From positions 47,863 to 111,862 of the forward strand of contig NZ_JBEXMJ010000018.1 in the NCBI RefSeq assembly GCF_040610475.1: a stretch of 64,000 nt of DNA, read 5' to 3'. Under the pieces are notes generated by a model. That model saw only the letters and a list, made by a program, of their open reading frames with translations, did no database searches and was not told the origin of the DNA. The position numbers and the translations under genes are program-made. This document shows, in pieces, positions 25,833 to 34,177 of the stretch (positions are counted from its first letter, which is position 1; each line of letters opens with the position of its first letter). This DNA is from Actinopolymorpha sp. NPDC004070. GTDB taxonomy: Bacteria > Actinomycetota > Actinomycetes > Propionibacteriales > Actinopolymorphaceae.

Positions 25833-26519
25833 TCAGCCGTGGGAGCCGACCGCGACGTTCTCGCCGACGAGCCGGTATCCCTGACCGCGCACCGTCTGGA
25901 TGCGGTCCGAACCCAGCTTGCGGCGGAGGTACCGCACATAGACGTCGACCACGTTGGAGCCGGGGTCGAAGTCGTATCCCCAGACGTGGGACAGCAGCTG
26001 TTTGCGGGACAGCACCTGTCCGGGATGACGGAGAAACATTTCCGCGAGCAGGAATTCGCGGGTGGTCAGGTCGACCGCCCGGTCACCGACGACGGCCCGC
26101 CGGGTGCGCAGGTCCAGCGAGAACTCCCCGTGGCGTACCACCGTGACCGGAGGGCGCGGGACCGCGTTCAGGCGAAGGCGAATCCGGGCCAGCAGCTCCT
26201 CGAACCGGAACGGTTTGCTCATGTAGTCGTCGGCCCCGCCCTGCAGCCCCGCCACGGTGTCGGCGACCGAGGTGCGCGCGGTCAGAATCACCACGGGAAT
26301 GGCGTTACGAGACTCCCGCAGACGCCTGAGCACGGTGAATCCGTCCTTGCCCGGCAGACCGAGGTCGAGCACCATCAGGTCGTATTCGCCGGTCTGGGCC
26401 TGGCGCAGCGCGGAATCCCCGTCGGTGACGATGGTGGTGTCCAGCCCGTTTCCCCGCAGGCCCTTCTCGATCAGCGACGAGATGCCCTGCTCGTCCTCGG
26501 CGATGAGGATGTGGGTCAT
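25833..26519 (-). CDS. OmpR/PhoB-family response regulator
   Basis: 228 residues from ATG 26519, with AAGGAG upstream. A receiver domain (1-120) has acidic residues AEDE, phospho-acceptor Asp52 in MVLDLGLPGKDG, and Lys near 102 in SKPFRF. The C-terminal winged-helix domain ends YVRYLRRKLGSDRIQTVRGQGYRL. It is divergent from the histidine kinase gene across 122 bp, so it presumably forms a pair with it and may control both from the shared region. The output genes are not known; the hopanoid block behind the kinase gene is a candidate by position only. Confidence 0.92.
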   Translation of the reverse strand: MTHILIAEDEQGISSLIEKGLRGNGLDTTIVTDGDSALRQAQTGEYDLMVLDLGLPGKDGFTVLRRLRESRNAIPVVILTARTSVADTVAGLQGGADDYMSKPFRFEELLARIRLRLNAVPRPPVTVVRHGEFSLDLRTRRAVVGDRAVDLTTREFLLAEMFLRHPGQVLSRKQLLSHVWGYDFDPGSNVVDVYVRYLRRKLGSDRIQTVRGQGYRLVGENVAVGSHG

Positions 26520-26641
26520 CACCGGACTCCTTCCGACTCGTTGGGTCGCACTAGTGGCGGCCATAACTGCGATTCCCCCGCCAAATGAGTCGTAACTTCG
26601 GATAATGAGGCGGACCGAATCGAGGACAACTGGGGCAATAG

Positions 26642-28096
26642 GTGGCTGTGAGCACGGGCGGGTATTCACCGCACCAGTCGGTGCGTGTGCCGCGGGCAGC
26701 ACGGATCCGCGTTCTCGGTTGGCTGGTGGCGTTGTGCGCCGTGGTGATGGCCGCCGCCGGTGGTGCCGTGATGGCGATCGAACACGACCGGACGACCACC
26801 GAAGTCGACGCCGAACTGATTCGGGATGTCCGTCAACTCGCGAATACGGCGTCGATCCGGCTCGACCCCGGCAGCGGTCAGGTTGCCGTACCCGACCGTC
26901 GGGACTTCTCGGTGGCGTTCGCCGCCCATCCACCGCGACCTGACGAGGCGTACTTCGGCTTCGTCGACGGCCGGCTGCTCGCCCGGTCGGCCGGAAGCGA
27001 CCTGTCCGGCCGCGCCGCGTTCGGCCCTGCCCTGTCCGCCGCCCGGGCCTTCGACGGTCCGGTTTCCGGAGGGGTGGCGGCCGCGAACGACCTGCGCCTG
27101 TACAGCACGGCCCTCCCGGGCACCGGTGACCACCACGCCACGCTGGTGGTGGCCCGGGACACCTCGCGGCTGGAAGCAGGCCTCTACGCGGAGTTCCGGA
27201 CGTACGCCCTCATCGCTTCGGGCGGCCTGGTCCTGCTGGCCCTGGTCGGCTTCGCTGCCACCGGCCGGACACTCTCCCGTCTGCGGTTGCCGGTACGCCC
27301 CACCACGGGGCAGCCGCTCACGTTCGCGCCGCTCACCCTGCACCGGCAGGTCCTCGACGACGCCGGCCACGAGCTGCGGACGCCGATCACCATCATGCGC
27401 GGGCACCTCGAACTCCTGAACCCGAACGACCGGGCCGAGGTCGCCGCCACCCGCGACCTGGTGCTGGACGAACTCGACCGGATGGCCCGGCTCGTGGACG
27501 ACCTGGCGACCCTGGCCACCGCCGACCGGCCGGACTTCCTGCGGCCCGCTCCGGTGAACGTCGGCGTGCTGGTGAAGGAGATCGCCGAGAAGGCCCGCAC
27601 CCTCGGCCACCGCGACTGGGTGGTGGAGGCCAGCACCGACGCCACCGTGGTCGCCGACGCCCAGCGGCTGACCCAGGCGCTGCTGCAACTCGCCGACAAC
27701 GCCGTACGCCACACCGCCGAGGGCGACACCATCGCCCTCGGATCGGGTGTCGACGAGAGCATCCGGATGGCCAGGCTGTGGGTTCGTGACACCGGTCCGG
27801 GAGTGAGCGAGGCCGACCAGGAACGCATCTTCGGCCGGTTCGAACGCGCTGCGGAGGAGGAGCCGGGCTCTGGTTCGGGGCTGGGGCTCGCGATCGTCGC
27901 CGCGATCGCCAAGGCGCACGACGGCCGGGTCGTGCTGTACTCCACGCCCGGCGCCGGTTCGACGTTCACGGTGCTGATCCCGCTGGTGGGCAGCGGGACC
28001 GAGCAGGCTCGCCACCGCTCCGTCGAACGTGAGCCCGCGCTCACCGGTGACGCCGACAGTGAGCCCGCCGCCGGTCACGTACGGGTAGTCCGCTGA
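26642..28096 (+). CDS. Membrane sensor histidine kinase
   Basis: 484 residues; GTG start, with a second GTG two codons later. Two membrane helices (about 25-47 and 183-205) bracket a ~130-residue extracytoplasmic sensor. HisKA carries His243 in DDAGHELRTP; the ATPase part has N-box QLADNAVRH, G1 DTGPGV and G2 GSGLGLAIV. The HAMP segment appears very short (TGRTLSRLRLP). It partners with the divergent response regulator. Its TGA stop overlaps the CTG proposed as start of the next gene. A GATAAT-like -10 lies near 26605. Confidence 0.92.
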   Translation: MAVSTGGYSPHQSVRVPRAARIRVLGWLVALCAVVMAAAGGAVMAIEHDRTTTEVDAELIRDVRQLANTASIRLDPGSGQVAVPDRRDFSVAFAAHPPRPDEAYFGFVDGRLLARSAGSDLSGRAAFGPALSAARAFDGPVSGGVAAANDLRLYSTALPGTGDHHATLVVARDTSRLEAGLYAEFRTYALIASGGLVLLALVGFAATGRTLSRLRLPVRPTTGQPLTFAPLTLHRQVLDDAGHELRTPITIMRGHLELLNPNDRAEVAATRDLVLDELDRMARLVDDLATLATADRPDFLRPAPVNVGVLVKEIAEKARTLGHRDWVVEASTDATVVADAQRLTQALLQLADNAVRHTAEGDTIALGSGVDESIRMARLWVRDTGPGVSEADQERIFGRFERAAEEEPGSGSGLGLAIVAAIAKAHDGRVVLYSTPGAGSTFTVLIPLVGSGTEQARHRSVEREPALTGDADSEPAAGHVRVVR

Positions 28097-29646
28097 GCGG
28101 GGGCAGGCGGGCCGCCGTCGTCCGCTCCTCCGCACTCCTCGTCGGGCTCACCGCCGTCAGCCAGGTGCTCGGCTTCGCCCGGGACGCGGTGATGGCCGCG
28201 GTGTTCGGTGCGGACGCAGCCGTCGACGCGTTCCTCGTCTCCCAAGGCGTGATGAACGTCGTGCTGGGCCTGGTCTCCGGCGCGATGGCGAGGTCGCTGG
28301 TGCCGCCGGTGGCGCGGGCCGTCGACGAGAACCGCCCGAAGGAAGGGCGGCGCACTGTCCAGGTCACCTTGACAGTGACGATGGCGGTCCTGCTGGTGGC
28401 GTCCGCGGTGATGTTCGTCCTCGCCGACCCGGTGGTGGACGTGCTGGCACCGGGCTTCGACCCGCACACCGAGCAGTTGGCCGTCACCATGACCCGCGTC
28501 GTCCTGGTGGCGACGGTGTTCGTCTCCGGCACGAACCTGCTGGCCGGTGCCGCCCAGGCACACGGCCGGTTCTTCTGGGCCGGCGTGCAGGGCGTGCCGT
28601 TCAACCTGGTGATGATCGCCGCGATGGTCGCCTTCGGCGGGAGGTACGGCGTGGTCGCGCTGGCCGGGGGTTTCGTCGTCGGGTCGGCCGCGCGGTTCGC
28701 TGTCCAGCTTCCGGCGGTGCGCGGCATCGGCCTGCGGCTGCGGCCCTCCTGGCGCGTCCGTGATCCGGGTTTCCGGGAGATGATGCGGATGGTGCCGCCG
28801 CTGCTGGTGGGCAGCGCCATCGTCAACGTCAACACCACGGTCGACCGCGCGGTCGGCTCGGCCCAGGGCCCCGGCACGATCTCCTCCCTCAGCTACGGCT
28901 GGCGGGTGGTCACGCTGGCCGAGGTCGTCCTGGTGACGGCGTTCGCCACCGCGTTGTTCCCCGCCTTCAGCGCACTCGGCCGGCCAGAGCGCCGCGGAGA
29001 GCTTCGCCGCGCGACCGGGAGAGTCCTCGGCGTGGTGCTCGTGGTGATCACCCCGGTGGTGGTGGTGCTCGTGGTGGGCGCCCGGCCGATCGTCGTGTTG
29101 CTGTTCGCCCGGGGCAGTTTCGACGAGCGGGCCGTCCACCTGACCACGCTGGCGGTGTCGACGTACGCGCTGGCACTGCTCGGCCTCGCGGTGCGCGAGG
29201 TGGTGGCCAGGGCGAGCCTCGCGGTCGGCGACAGCCGCGCACCGGTGCTCACCGCGCTGGGCGCGATGGGCGTGAACGTGGTGGGTGACCTGACGCTCGG
29301 CGTGCGGTACGGCGTGACCGGGCTGGCGGCGTCCACGTCGATGTCGGTGCTGCTGGCCGCCACCGTGCTCAGCGTGCTGACCGCCCGGCGTCACCGCGCT
29401 CTGGCGCTGGCACCGATGGCGCGCACCGTCCTCGCGGCGGGGGTGGCGGCGGCGGCCGCGGCCGCGGTGGGCTTCGCGGTGTCGCGCCGGCTGCCGGCCG
29501 AGGGTGCCCGGGACGCGGTGGTGTCCCTCGCGGTGACCGGCGCGTGTTGCCTGCTGACGTACGCCGTGGTGCTCGTGCTCACCCGGGTGTCCGCCCTGGC
29601 CGACGTGCGCGCCGCCCTGCGGGACCTGACCACCCGGCGCCGCTAG
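28093..29646 (+). CDS. MurJ/MviN-family lipid flippase-like protein
   Basis: About 517 residues with 13-14 predicted helices. The start is inferred: homology begins upstream of the first GTG (28165), with RSSALLVGLTAVSQVLGFAR matching the MurJ N-terminus. The only usable codon before the in-frame stop at 28060 is CTG at 28093, overlapping the kinase stop as CTGA. MurJ flips lipid II across the membrane for peptidoglycan synthesis, but actinomycetes carry several MVF paralogues. Its place before the hopanoid genes suggests an isoprenoid-lipid substrate or co-regulation. Which one cannot be told. Confidence 0.75.
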   Translation: MSGGRRAAVVRSSALLVGLTAVSQVLGFARDAVMAAVFGADAAVDAFLVSQGVMNVVLGLVSGAMARSLVPPVARAVDENRPKEGRRTVQVTLTVTMAVLLVASAVMFVLADPVVDVLAPGFDPHTEQLAVTMTRVVLVATVFVSGTNLLAGAAQAHGRFFWAGVQGVPFNLVMIAAMVAFGGRYGVVALAGGFVVGSAARFAVQLPAVRGIGLRLRPSWRVRDPGFREMMRMVPPLLVGSAIVNVNTTVDRAVGSAQGPGTISSLSYGWRVVTLAEVVLVTAFATALFPAFSALGRPERRGELRRATGRVLGVVLVVITPVVVVLVVGARPIVVLLFARGSFDERAVHLTTLAVSTYALALLGLAVREVVARASLAVGDSRAPVLTALGAMGVNVVGDLTLGVRYGVTGLAASTSMSVLLAATVLSVLTARRHRALALAPMARTVLAAGVAAAAAAAVGFAVSRRLPAEGARDAVVSLAVTGACCLLTYAVVLVLTRVSALADVRAALRDLTTRRR

Positions 29647-29664
29647 GTGGTGTCAAGGCGCCCT

Positions 29665-29685
29665 TGCGCAAGCTCACCTTGCGCA
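29665..29685 (+). terminator. Hairpin after the MurJ-like gene
   Basis: TGCGCAAG (29665-29672) pairs with CTTGCGCA (29678-29685) around a 5-nt loop, starting 18 bp after the stop. No T run follows. It may end the kinase/flippase transcript before the hpn operon. Confidence 0.5.
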
Positions 29686-29846
29686 CGAGGGACCTGCGGC
29701 GCACATCGCCTGCGGCGTTTTCTCCCCCGAATGTCGGCCCGCGCCCGCCGGCCCCCGCATAGGCTGATCCGGGTCAGCTGGTGACCGACCGAGATGCGCC
29801 CACTCGGTCGTCGGGGGCTGGGGGAGATAGTCCCGAGGAGCGCGTC

Positions 29847-30776
29847 ATGTCCGACAGACCGGACGGCCTGCACGGCGCGGACGGGCCCGCGATGGCCCGG
29901 TTCGGGGTCGGCGGGGCCGGCAGTGCCGATGATCCGTCGGCGAAGGCGGCGGCGGAGAACTTCCCGGTCGCGCTGAAGGTGACGCCCGTACGCATCCGGC
30001 AGGATCTGGAGGCGGTCTACCGCTACACCCGGCACCTCCGCGACATCGGGGACGAGACGCCCGCCGACCGGTCGGCCGTACTCGACCGGTTAGCCGGCAT
30101 CGAGGCCGACGTCCGCGCGCTCTACCACGGCGACCCGGTGAACGACCCTGTTGTGGCCGACCTCGCCTCGCTGGTGGCCCGGCAACGGGTGCCCGCCGAT
30201 CCGCTGCTGCGGCTGGTCGAGGCCAACCGGCGCGACCAGCGGGTCCAGCGGTACGACACGTTCGCGGACCTGCTCGACCACTGCCACTACTCCGCGGACC
30301 CCGTGGGCGAACTCGTCCTGCTCGTCTTCGGCCGCGCCACCGCCGAACGCGTCCGCCGCTCGAACCAGATCTGTACGGCACTGCAACTGCTGGAGCACTG
30401 GCAGGACGTGGGCGAGGACTACCGACGGGACCGGATCTACCTGCCGCGGGAGGACCTGCGCGCGTTCTCCGTCGGCGAGGAGGAGCTCGGCCTGCCCCGG
30501 GCCGGCGAGGCGCTGCGGTCGCTGATCGCGTCCGAGACGGACCGGGCCCGAAACCTTCTGGAGGCGGGCGCGCCGCTCGTGGGCACGCTGTCGGGCTGGG
30601 CGCGGGTGAGCGTCGCGGGCTACGTCGCGGGTGGGCGGGCCACCTGCTCGGCCCTTCGCCGCGCCGGCTACGACCCGCTGCGCCGGGTGCCGCGGCCCAC
30701 GTCACCGGTGATCGCCGGTGCCTGGCTGCGGAGCATGTTCGGTTCCCGGCGTACTCCGGCCGGTCGCCGGGGATGA
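29847..30776 (+). CDS. hpnC: HpnC, squalene synthase-family enzyme
   Basis: 309 residues; ATG 29847 follows GAGGAGCG. In the HpnC-HpnD-HpnE route HpnD joins two farnesyl diphosphates to presqualene diphosphate and HpnC converts it to hydroxysqualene. The second Asp-rich motif is intact (HWQDVGEDYRRDRIYLP). In the first, the usual DDxxD is RDIGD (R65-D66-x-x-D69), so one metal-binding Asp is replaced. About 30 N-terminal residues are disordered. First gene of the hopanoid operon. Confidence 0.88.
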   Translation: MSDRPDGLHGADGPAMARFGVGGAGSADDPSAKAAAENFPVALKVTPVRIRQDLEAVYRYTRHLRDIGDETPADRSAVLDRLAGIEADVRALYHGDPVNDPVVADLASLVARQRVPADPLLRLVEANRRDQRVQRYDTFADLLDHCHYSADPVGELVLLVFGRATAERVRRSNQICTALQLLEHWQDVGEDYRRDRIYLPREDLRAFSVGEEELGLPRAGEALRSLIASETDRARNLLEAGAPLVGTLSGWARVSVAGYVAGGRATCSALRRAGYDPLRRVPRPTSPVIAGAWLRSMFGSRRTPAGRRG

Positions 30777-30783
30777 GAGGGAG

Positions 30784-31731
30784 ATGAACGTCGATCAGGC
30801 CTACCGCGAGTGTGCGGCGATCACCCGCCGGGAGGCACGGAACTTCTCCTACGGCATCGCGCTGCTCCCCGGGCCGAAGCGGCGCGCCCTGTCGGCGGTG
30901 TGCGCGATGGCACGCCGCGTCCACGACGTCAGCGACGGCGACCTGCCCGTGGCCGAGAAACTGCACCGGCTGGCGGTGGCGCGCGCCCAGGTCGAACGCC
31001 TGCTGGCGGAGGGAGCCGAGCCCGGCGGCCCAGCCGCGTCCGACCCGGTGGTGGTCGCGCTGGCCGACGCGGCGCGGCGGTTCCCGATCCGGCTGGACGC
31101 GCTGCTGGAGTTCCTCGACGGCTGCGAGGCCGACGTCCGGGGCGTGCGGTACAAGACGTTCGAGGACCTGGTGGGTTACTGCCGGCAGGTCGGCGGCTCG
31201 GTGGGCCGGCTCTGCCTCGGCGTGTTCGAGCCGCGGTCGTACGCCGAGGCGGAGCCGCTGGCCGACACCCTCGGCGTCGCGGTGCAGCTGACCTGCATCC
31301 TCCGCGACCTGTACGACGACCGGCTGCGCGGCCGGATCTACCTCCCGGCGGCCGACCTGGACGACTACGCCTGCACGCTCGAGCTACCGGAGGTCCGCGG
31401 CCCTCGCGCCGACGCGGCCAATGCCGCGGCCGGCGCCGACGACGCTCCCGGCGCGCCCGACGACGAGGGCCTGCTGGATCCGGACAGCTTCTCCGACCTG
31501 GTGCGGTTCGAGGCGAACCGCACGCGGGCGTGGTACGTCCGCGGCCTCACCCTGCTGCCGCTGCTGGACCGCCGCAGCCGGTCGTGCGTGGCGGCGATCG
31601 CGGGCGTCCACCTGGGGCTGCTGGACCGGATCAGCGCCGACCCCGACCTCGTACGCCACCAGCGCCTGGTCCCGCCGGCCGGAGCGAAGTTCGCGGCGGC
31701 GGCGCGGGCGCTGACCCGAGGTGAGGCATGA
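30784..31731 (+). CDS. hpnD: HpnD, presqualene diphosphate synthase
   Basis: 315 residues, ATG 30784 with GGGAG before it, 7 bp after hpnC. Squalene/phytoene synthase fold. The first Asp-rich motif is H47-D48-V-S-D51 in place of DDxxD; the second is LRDLYDDRLRGRIYLP. An extra acidic segment of about 30 residues (roughly 200-232, Ala/Asp/Gly/Pro-rich, GADDAPGAPDDEG) interrupts the C-terminal part where other HpnD proteins continue directly. The stop overlaps the hpnE start by four bases. Confidence 0.88.
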   Translation: MNVDQAYRECAAITRREARNFSYGIALLPGPKRRALSAVCAMARRVHDVSDGDLPVAEKLHRLAVARAQVERLLAEGAEPGGPAASDPVVVALADAARRFPIRLDALLEFLDGCEADVRGVRYKTFEDLVGYCRQVGGSVGRLCLGVFEPRSYAEAEPLADTLGVAVQLTCILRDLYDDRLRGRIYLPAADLDDYACTLELPEVRGPRADAANAAAGADDAPGAPDDEGLLDPDSFSDLVRFEANRTRAWYVRGLTLLPLLDRRSRSCVAAIAGVHLGLLDRISADPDLVRHQRLVPPAGAKFAAAARALTRGEA

Positions 31732-33155
31732 CGTCGGTCGCGGTGGTCGGCGGCGGCCTGGCCGGAATCGCGGCCGCGGTCCGACTGGCCGACCGGGGTG
31801 CCCGGGTGACCCTGCTGGAGTCGCGCACCCACCTGGGCGGTGCGACGTACTCCCTGGACCGGCCCGCCGTCTCCGGCCGCTCCGGTCTGGTCGCCGACAC
31901 TGGCCAGCACGTGTTCCTGCGCTGCTACCACGCCTACCGCGCCCTGCTGGAACGCCTCGACGTGGCCACGCTCGCGCCGGTGCAGGACCATCTGGCGATC
32001 CCGGTGCTGCGGCCGGGCACCCGGCTCGGCGAGCCGTCGGAGGGGCCGGCCTGGATCTACCGCACCCGGCGCGGTCCCGCGCCCCTGCACCTGGCCCGGT
32101 CGCTGGCGGCGTACAGGCCGCTGACGCCGCTGGAACGGCTCCGGGCCGGCACGGCCGCGGTCGCACTGCGCCGGGTCGACCCGGACGATCCGCACCGGGA
32201 CACAGCGACGTTCGGTGAGTGGCTGCGCGAACGCCGGCAGTCCGGGCGGGCGATCGAACGCCTGTGGGGGCTGATCGCGGTCGCCGCGCTGAACCTCCCG
32301 CCGGACGAGGCGTCCCTCGCGCTGGCCGCCAAGGTGTTCCGCACCGCGTTCCTCGACCGGCCCGAGGCTGCCGACCTCGGCATCCCCGCGGTGTCCCTGC
32401 GGGAGTTGCACTCCCGGCCCGCGGCGCGACTGCTGGAACGCCTCGGTGTCGACGTACGCACCAACACGAAGGTGCTGGCCATCGATCCGGTCCCCGAACC
32501 CGCGTCCGGCCCGGCAGTGGACAGCCACCGGTTCGTCCTGCGCACGCGGACCGACGAGCTCACCACGGACGCGGTCGTGGTGGCCGTACCCCACCAGGCC
32601 GCCGCCCGGCTGGTGCCGCCCCGCGCGGTGCCCGACGAGGGGCGGGAACGCTGGGCCCGCCTGGGTTCCGCGCCCATCGTCAACGTCCACCTGCGCTACG
32701 ACCGCCGGGTGACGGCGTTCCCGTACGCCGGCGCGCTGGACTCCCCCGTGCAGTGGGTCTTCGACCGTACGCGGGCCGCGGGCGTGGACCGCGGCCAGTA
32801 CCTCGTGGTGTCGGTGTCGGCTGCGCACACCGAGGTCGGCACGACCACCGAGGAACTCCGCCGTACCTACGCCAACGCGGTGGACGAACTGCTGCCCGGC
32901 GCGCGCAGGGCCCGGGTGGTCGAGTCGTTCGTCACCCGCGAACCCCACGCGACGTTCCGCCAGGGCCCCGGCACGGCGGCGTTGCGTCCCCCCACCCACA
33001 CCGGACTACCCGGGCTCACCCTCGCCGGCGCGTGGACCGCCACGGGGTGGCCGGACACCATGGAGAGCGCGGTACGCAGCGGCCTGCGGGCGGCGGACGC
33101 ACTCTCCCTCACCAGGACCCGGACTCAGCGACCCCTTGGAGAGGCCCTGCCATGA
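31728..33155 (+). CDS. hpnE: HpnE, FAD-dependent squalene-forming oxidoreductase
   Basis: 475 residues of the amine oxidase/phytoene desaturase fold. The FAD-binding motif is VAVVGGGLAGIAAAVRLADRG at the N-terminus, then LLESRTHLGGA, and the C-terminal FAD contact is TLAGAWTATGWPDTMESAVRSG. It reduces hydroxysqualene to squalene in the HpnCDE route. ATGA overlaps join it to hpnD before and the prenyl synthase after. The name HpnE fits because it lies in order with hpnC and hpnD and a squalene-hopene cyclase. Confidence 0.92.
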   Translation: MTSVAVVGGGLAGIAAAVRLADRGARVTLLESRTHLGGATYSLDRPAVSGRSGLVADTGQHVFLRCYHAYRALLERLDVATLAPVQDHLAIPVLRPGTRLGEPSEGPAWIYRTRRGPAPLHLARSLAAYRPLTPLERLRAGTAAVALRRVDPDDPHRDTATFGEWLRERRQSGRAIERLWGLIAVAALNLPPDEASLALAAKVFRTAFLDRPEAADLGIPAVSLRELHSRPAARLLERLGVDVRTNTKVLAIDPVPEPASGPAVDSHRFVLRTRTDELTTDAVVVAVPHQAAARLVPPRAVPDEGRERWARLGSAPIVNVHLRYDRRVTAFPYAGALDSPVQWVFDRTRAAGVDRGQYLVVSVSAAHTEVGTTTEELRRTYANAVDELLPGARRARVVESFVTREPHATFRQGPGTAALRPPTHTGLPGLTLAGAWTATGWPDTMESAVRSGLRAADALSLTRTRTQRPLGEALP

Positions 33156-34177
33156 CGCTGCTCCCCACCGAACTCCGCATCGCCGAGACCCATCGGATGG
33201 TCGAGCCCGCCCTGCTCGCCGCACTCGACCGGCTCGACGCGGACACCCGGCGCGCCTGCGGCTACCACCTCGGCTTCTGGGACTCCGACGGCCAGTTCCC
33301 GGCCGAACCCACCACGCGCGGCAAGGGCCTGCGGTCGATCCTCGCGGTGCTGTCCGCGCAGGCGGCGCAGGCCCCGCCCGAGGCCGGCATTCCGGCCGCG
33401 CTCGCCTGCGAACTCGTGCACAACTTCTCGCTGCTGCACGACGACGTGATCGACGGCGACACCGAACGCCGGCACCGGCCCACCGTCTGGGCACGGTTCG
33501 GCGTACCCGACGCGATCCTCGCCGGCGACGCGCTGCTGTCGCTGGCCAACGAGGTGCTCGCCGAGGCCGACTCGGTGCACGTCCACGTGGCCGTACGCCG
33601 ACTGGGCGAGACCGTGCGGCAGCTGATCGCGGGCCAGACCGCCGACATCGCGTTCGAGAAACGCGACGACGTGACACTTGCGGAGTGCACGAGCATGGCC
33701 GCGGACAAGACAGCCGCGCTGCTGGCGTGTTCGGCCTCGCTCGGTGCCGTGCTCGCGGGCGCGCCGGCCACCCTGCTGGCGGCGCTGACGACGTTCGGGC
33801 GGCACGTGGGCATGGCGTTCCAGCTCACCGACGACCTGCTCGGGATCTGGGGCGACCCGGTGCGCACGGGCAAGCCGGTGTTGTCGGACCTGCGGGCGCG
33901 GAAGAAGTCCGTTCCGGTGGTCGCCGCGCTCACCGCGCCGACGATGGCAGCGGAGGAGTTGCGCGACCTCTACCGCCGGCCCGACCCGCTGGACGAGGCC
34001 GAGCTCGCCCGGGCCGCGTCACTGGTCGAGCAGGCCGGTGGCCGCGGCTGGACCGAGGACGAGGCGGACCGCCAGCTCGCCGCCGGCATCCGGGCGCTGG
34101 CCTCGGCCGACCTGCCGGACCTGGTGCGCGACGACCTGACCCGGGTCGCCGGTCGGCTGCGCGGACGGAGCACCTGA
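33152..34177 (+). CDS. Farnesyl-type polyprenyl diphosphate synthase
   Basis: 341 residues. First Asp-rich motif D97-D98-V-I-D101 in LLHDDVIDGD with GKGLR upstream; second motif TDDLLGIWGD (Asp227, Asp228); EKRDD and DKTAALL conserved between them. It condenses IPP with DMAPP/GPP, and in this operon farnesyl diphosphate for HpnD is the expected product. Chain length was judged from context; the residues before the first motif (ELVHNFSLLHDD) do not exclude geranylgeranyl diphosphate. ATGA overlap with hpnE; its TGA shares one base with the cyclase ATG. Confidence 0.9.
   Translation: MTLLPTELRIAETHRMVEPALLAALDRLDADTRRACGYHLGFWDSDGQFPAEPTTRGKGLRSILAVLSAQAAQAPPEAGIPAALACELVHNFSLLHDDVIDGDTERRHRPTVWARFGVPDAILAGDALLSLANEVLAEADSVHVHVAVRRLGETVRQLIAGQTADIAFEKRDDVTLAECTSMAADKTAALLACSASLGAVLAGAPATLLAALTTFGRHVGMAFQLTDDLLGIWGDPVRTGKPVLSDLRARKKSVPVVAALTAPTMAAEELRDLYRRPDPLDEAELARAASLVEQAGGRGWTEDEADRQLAAGIRALASADLPDLVRDDLTRVAGRLRGRST

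Noticed and set aside
29655-29672. Shared string GGCGCCCTTGCGCAAG near 29657 and a similar one near 47250 as a dispersed repeat
   Set aside because: The second lies inside a coding region and matches over too short a length. The first is explained by the terminator hairpin.
29847-33155. Carotenoid (phytoene) synthesis operon
   Set aside because: The two synthase-family genes and the desaturase-like gene are followed by squalene-hopene cyclase, hpnG and hpnH, so hpnC-hpnD-hpnE is the better reading.
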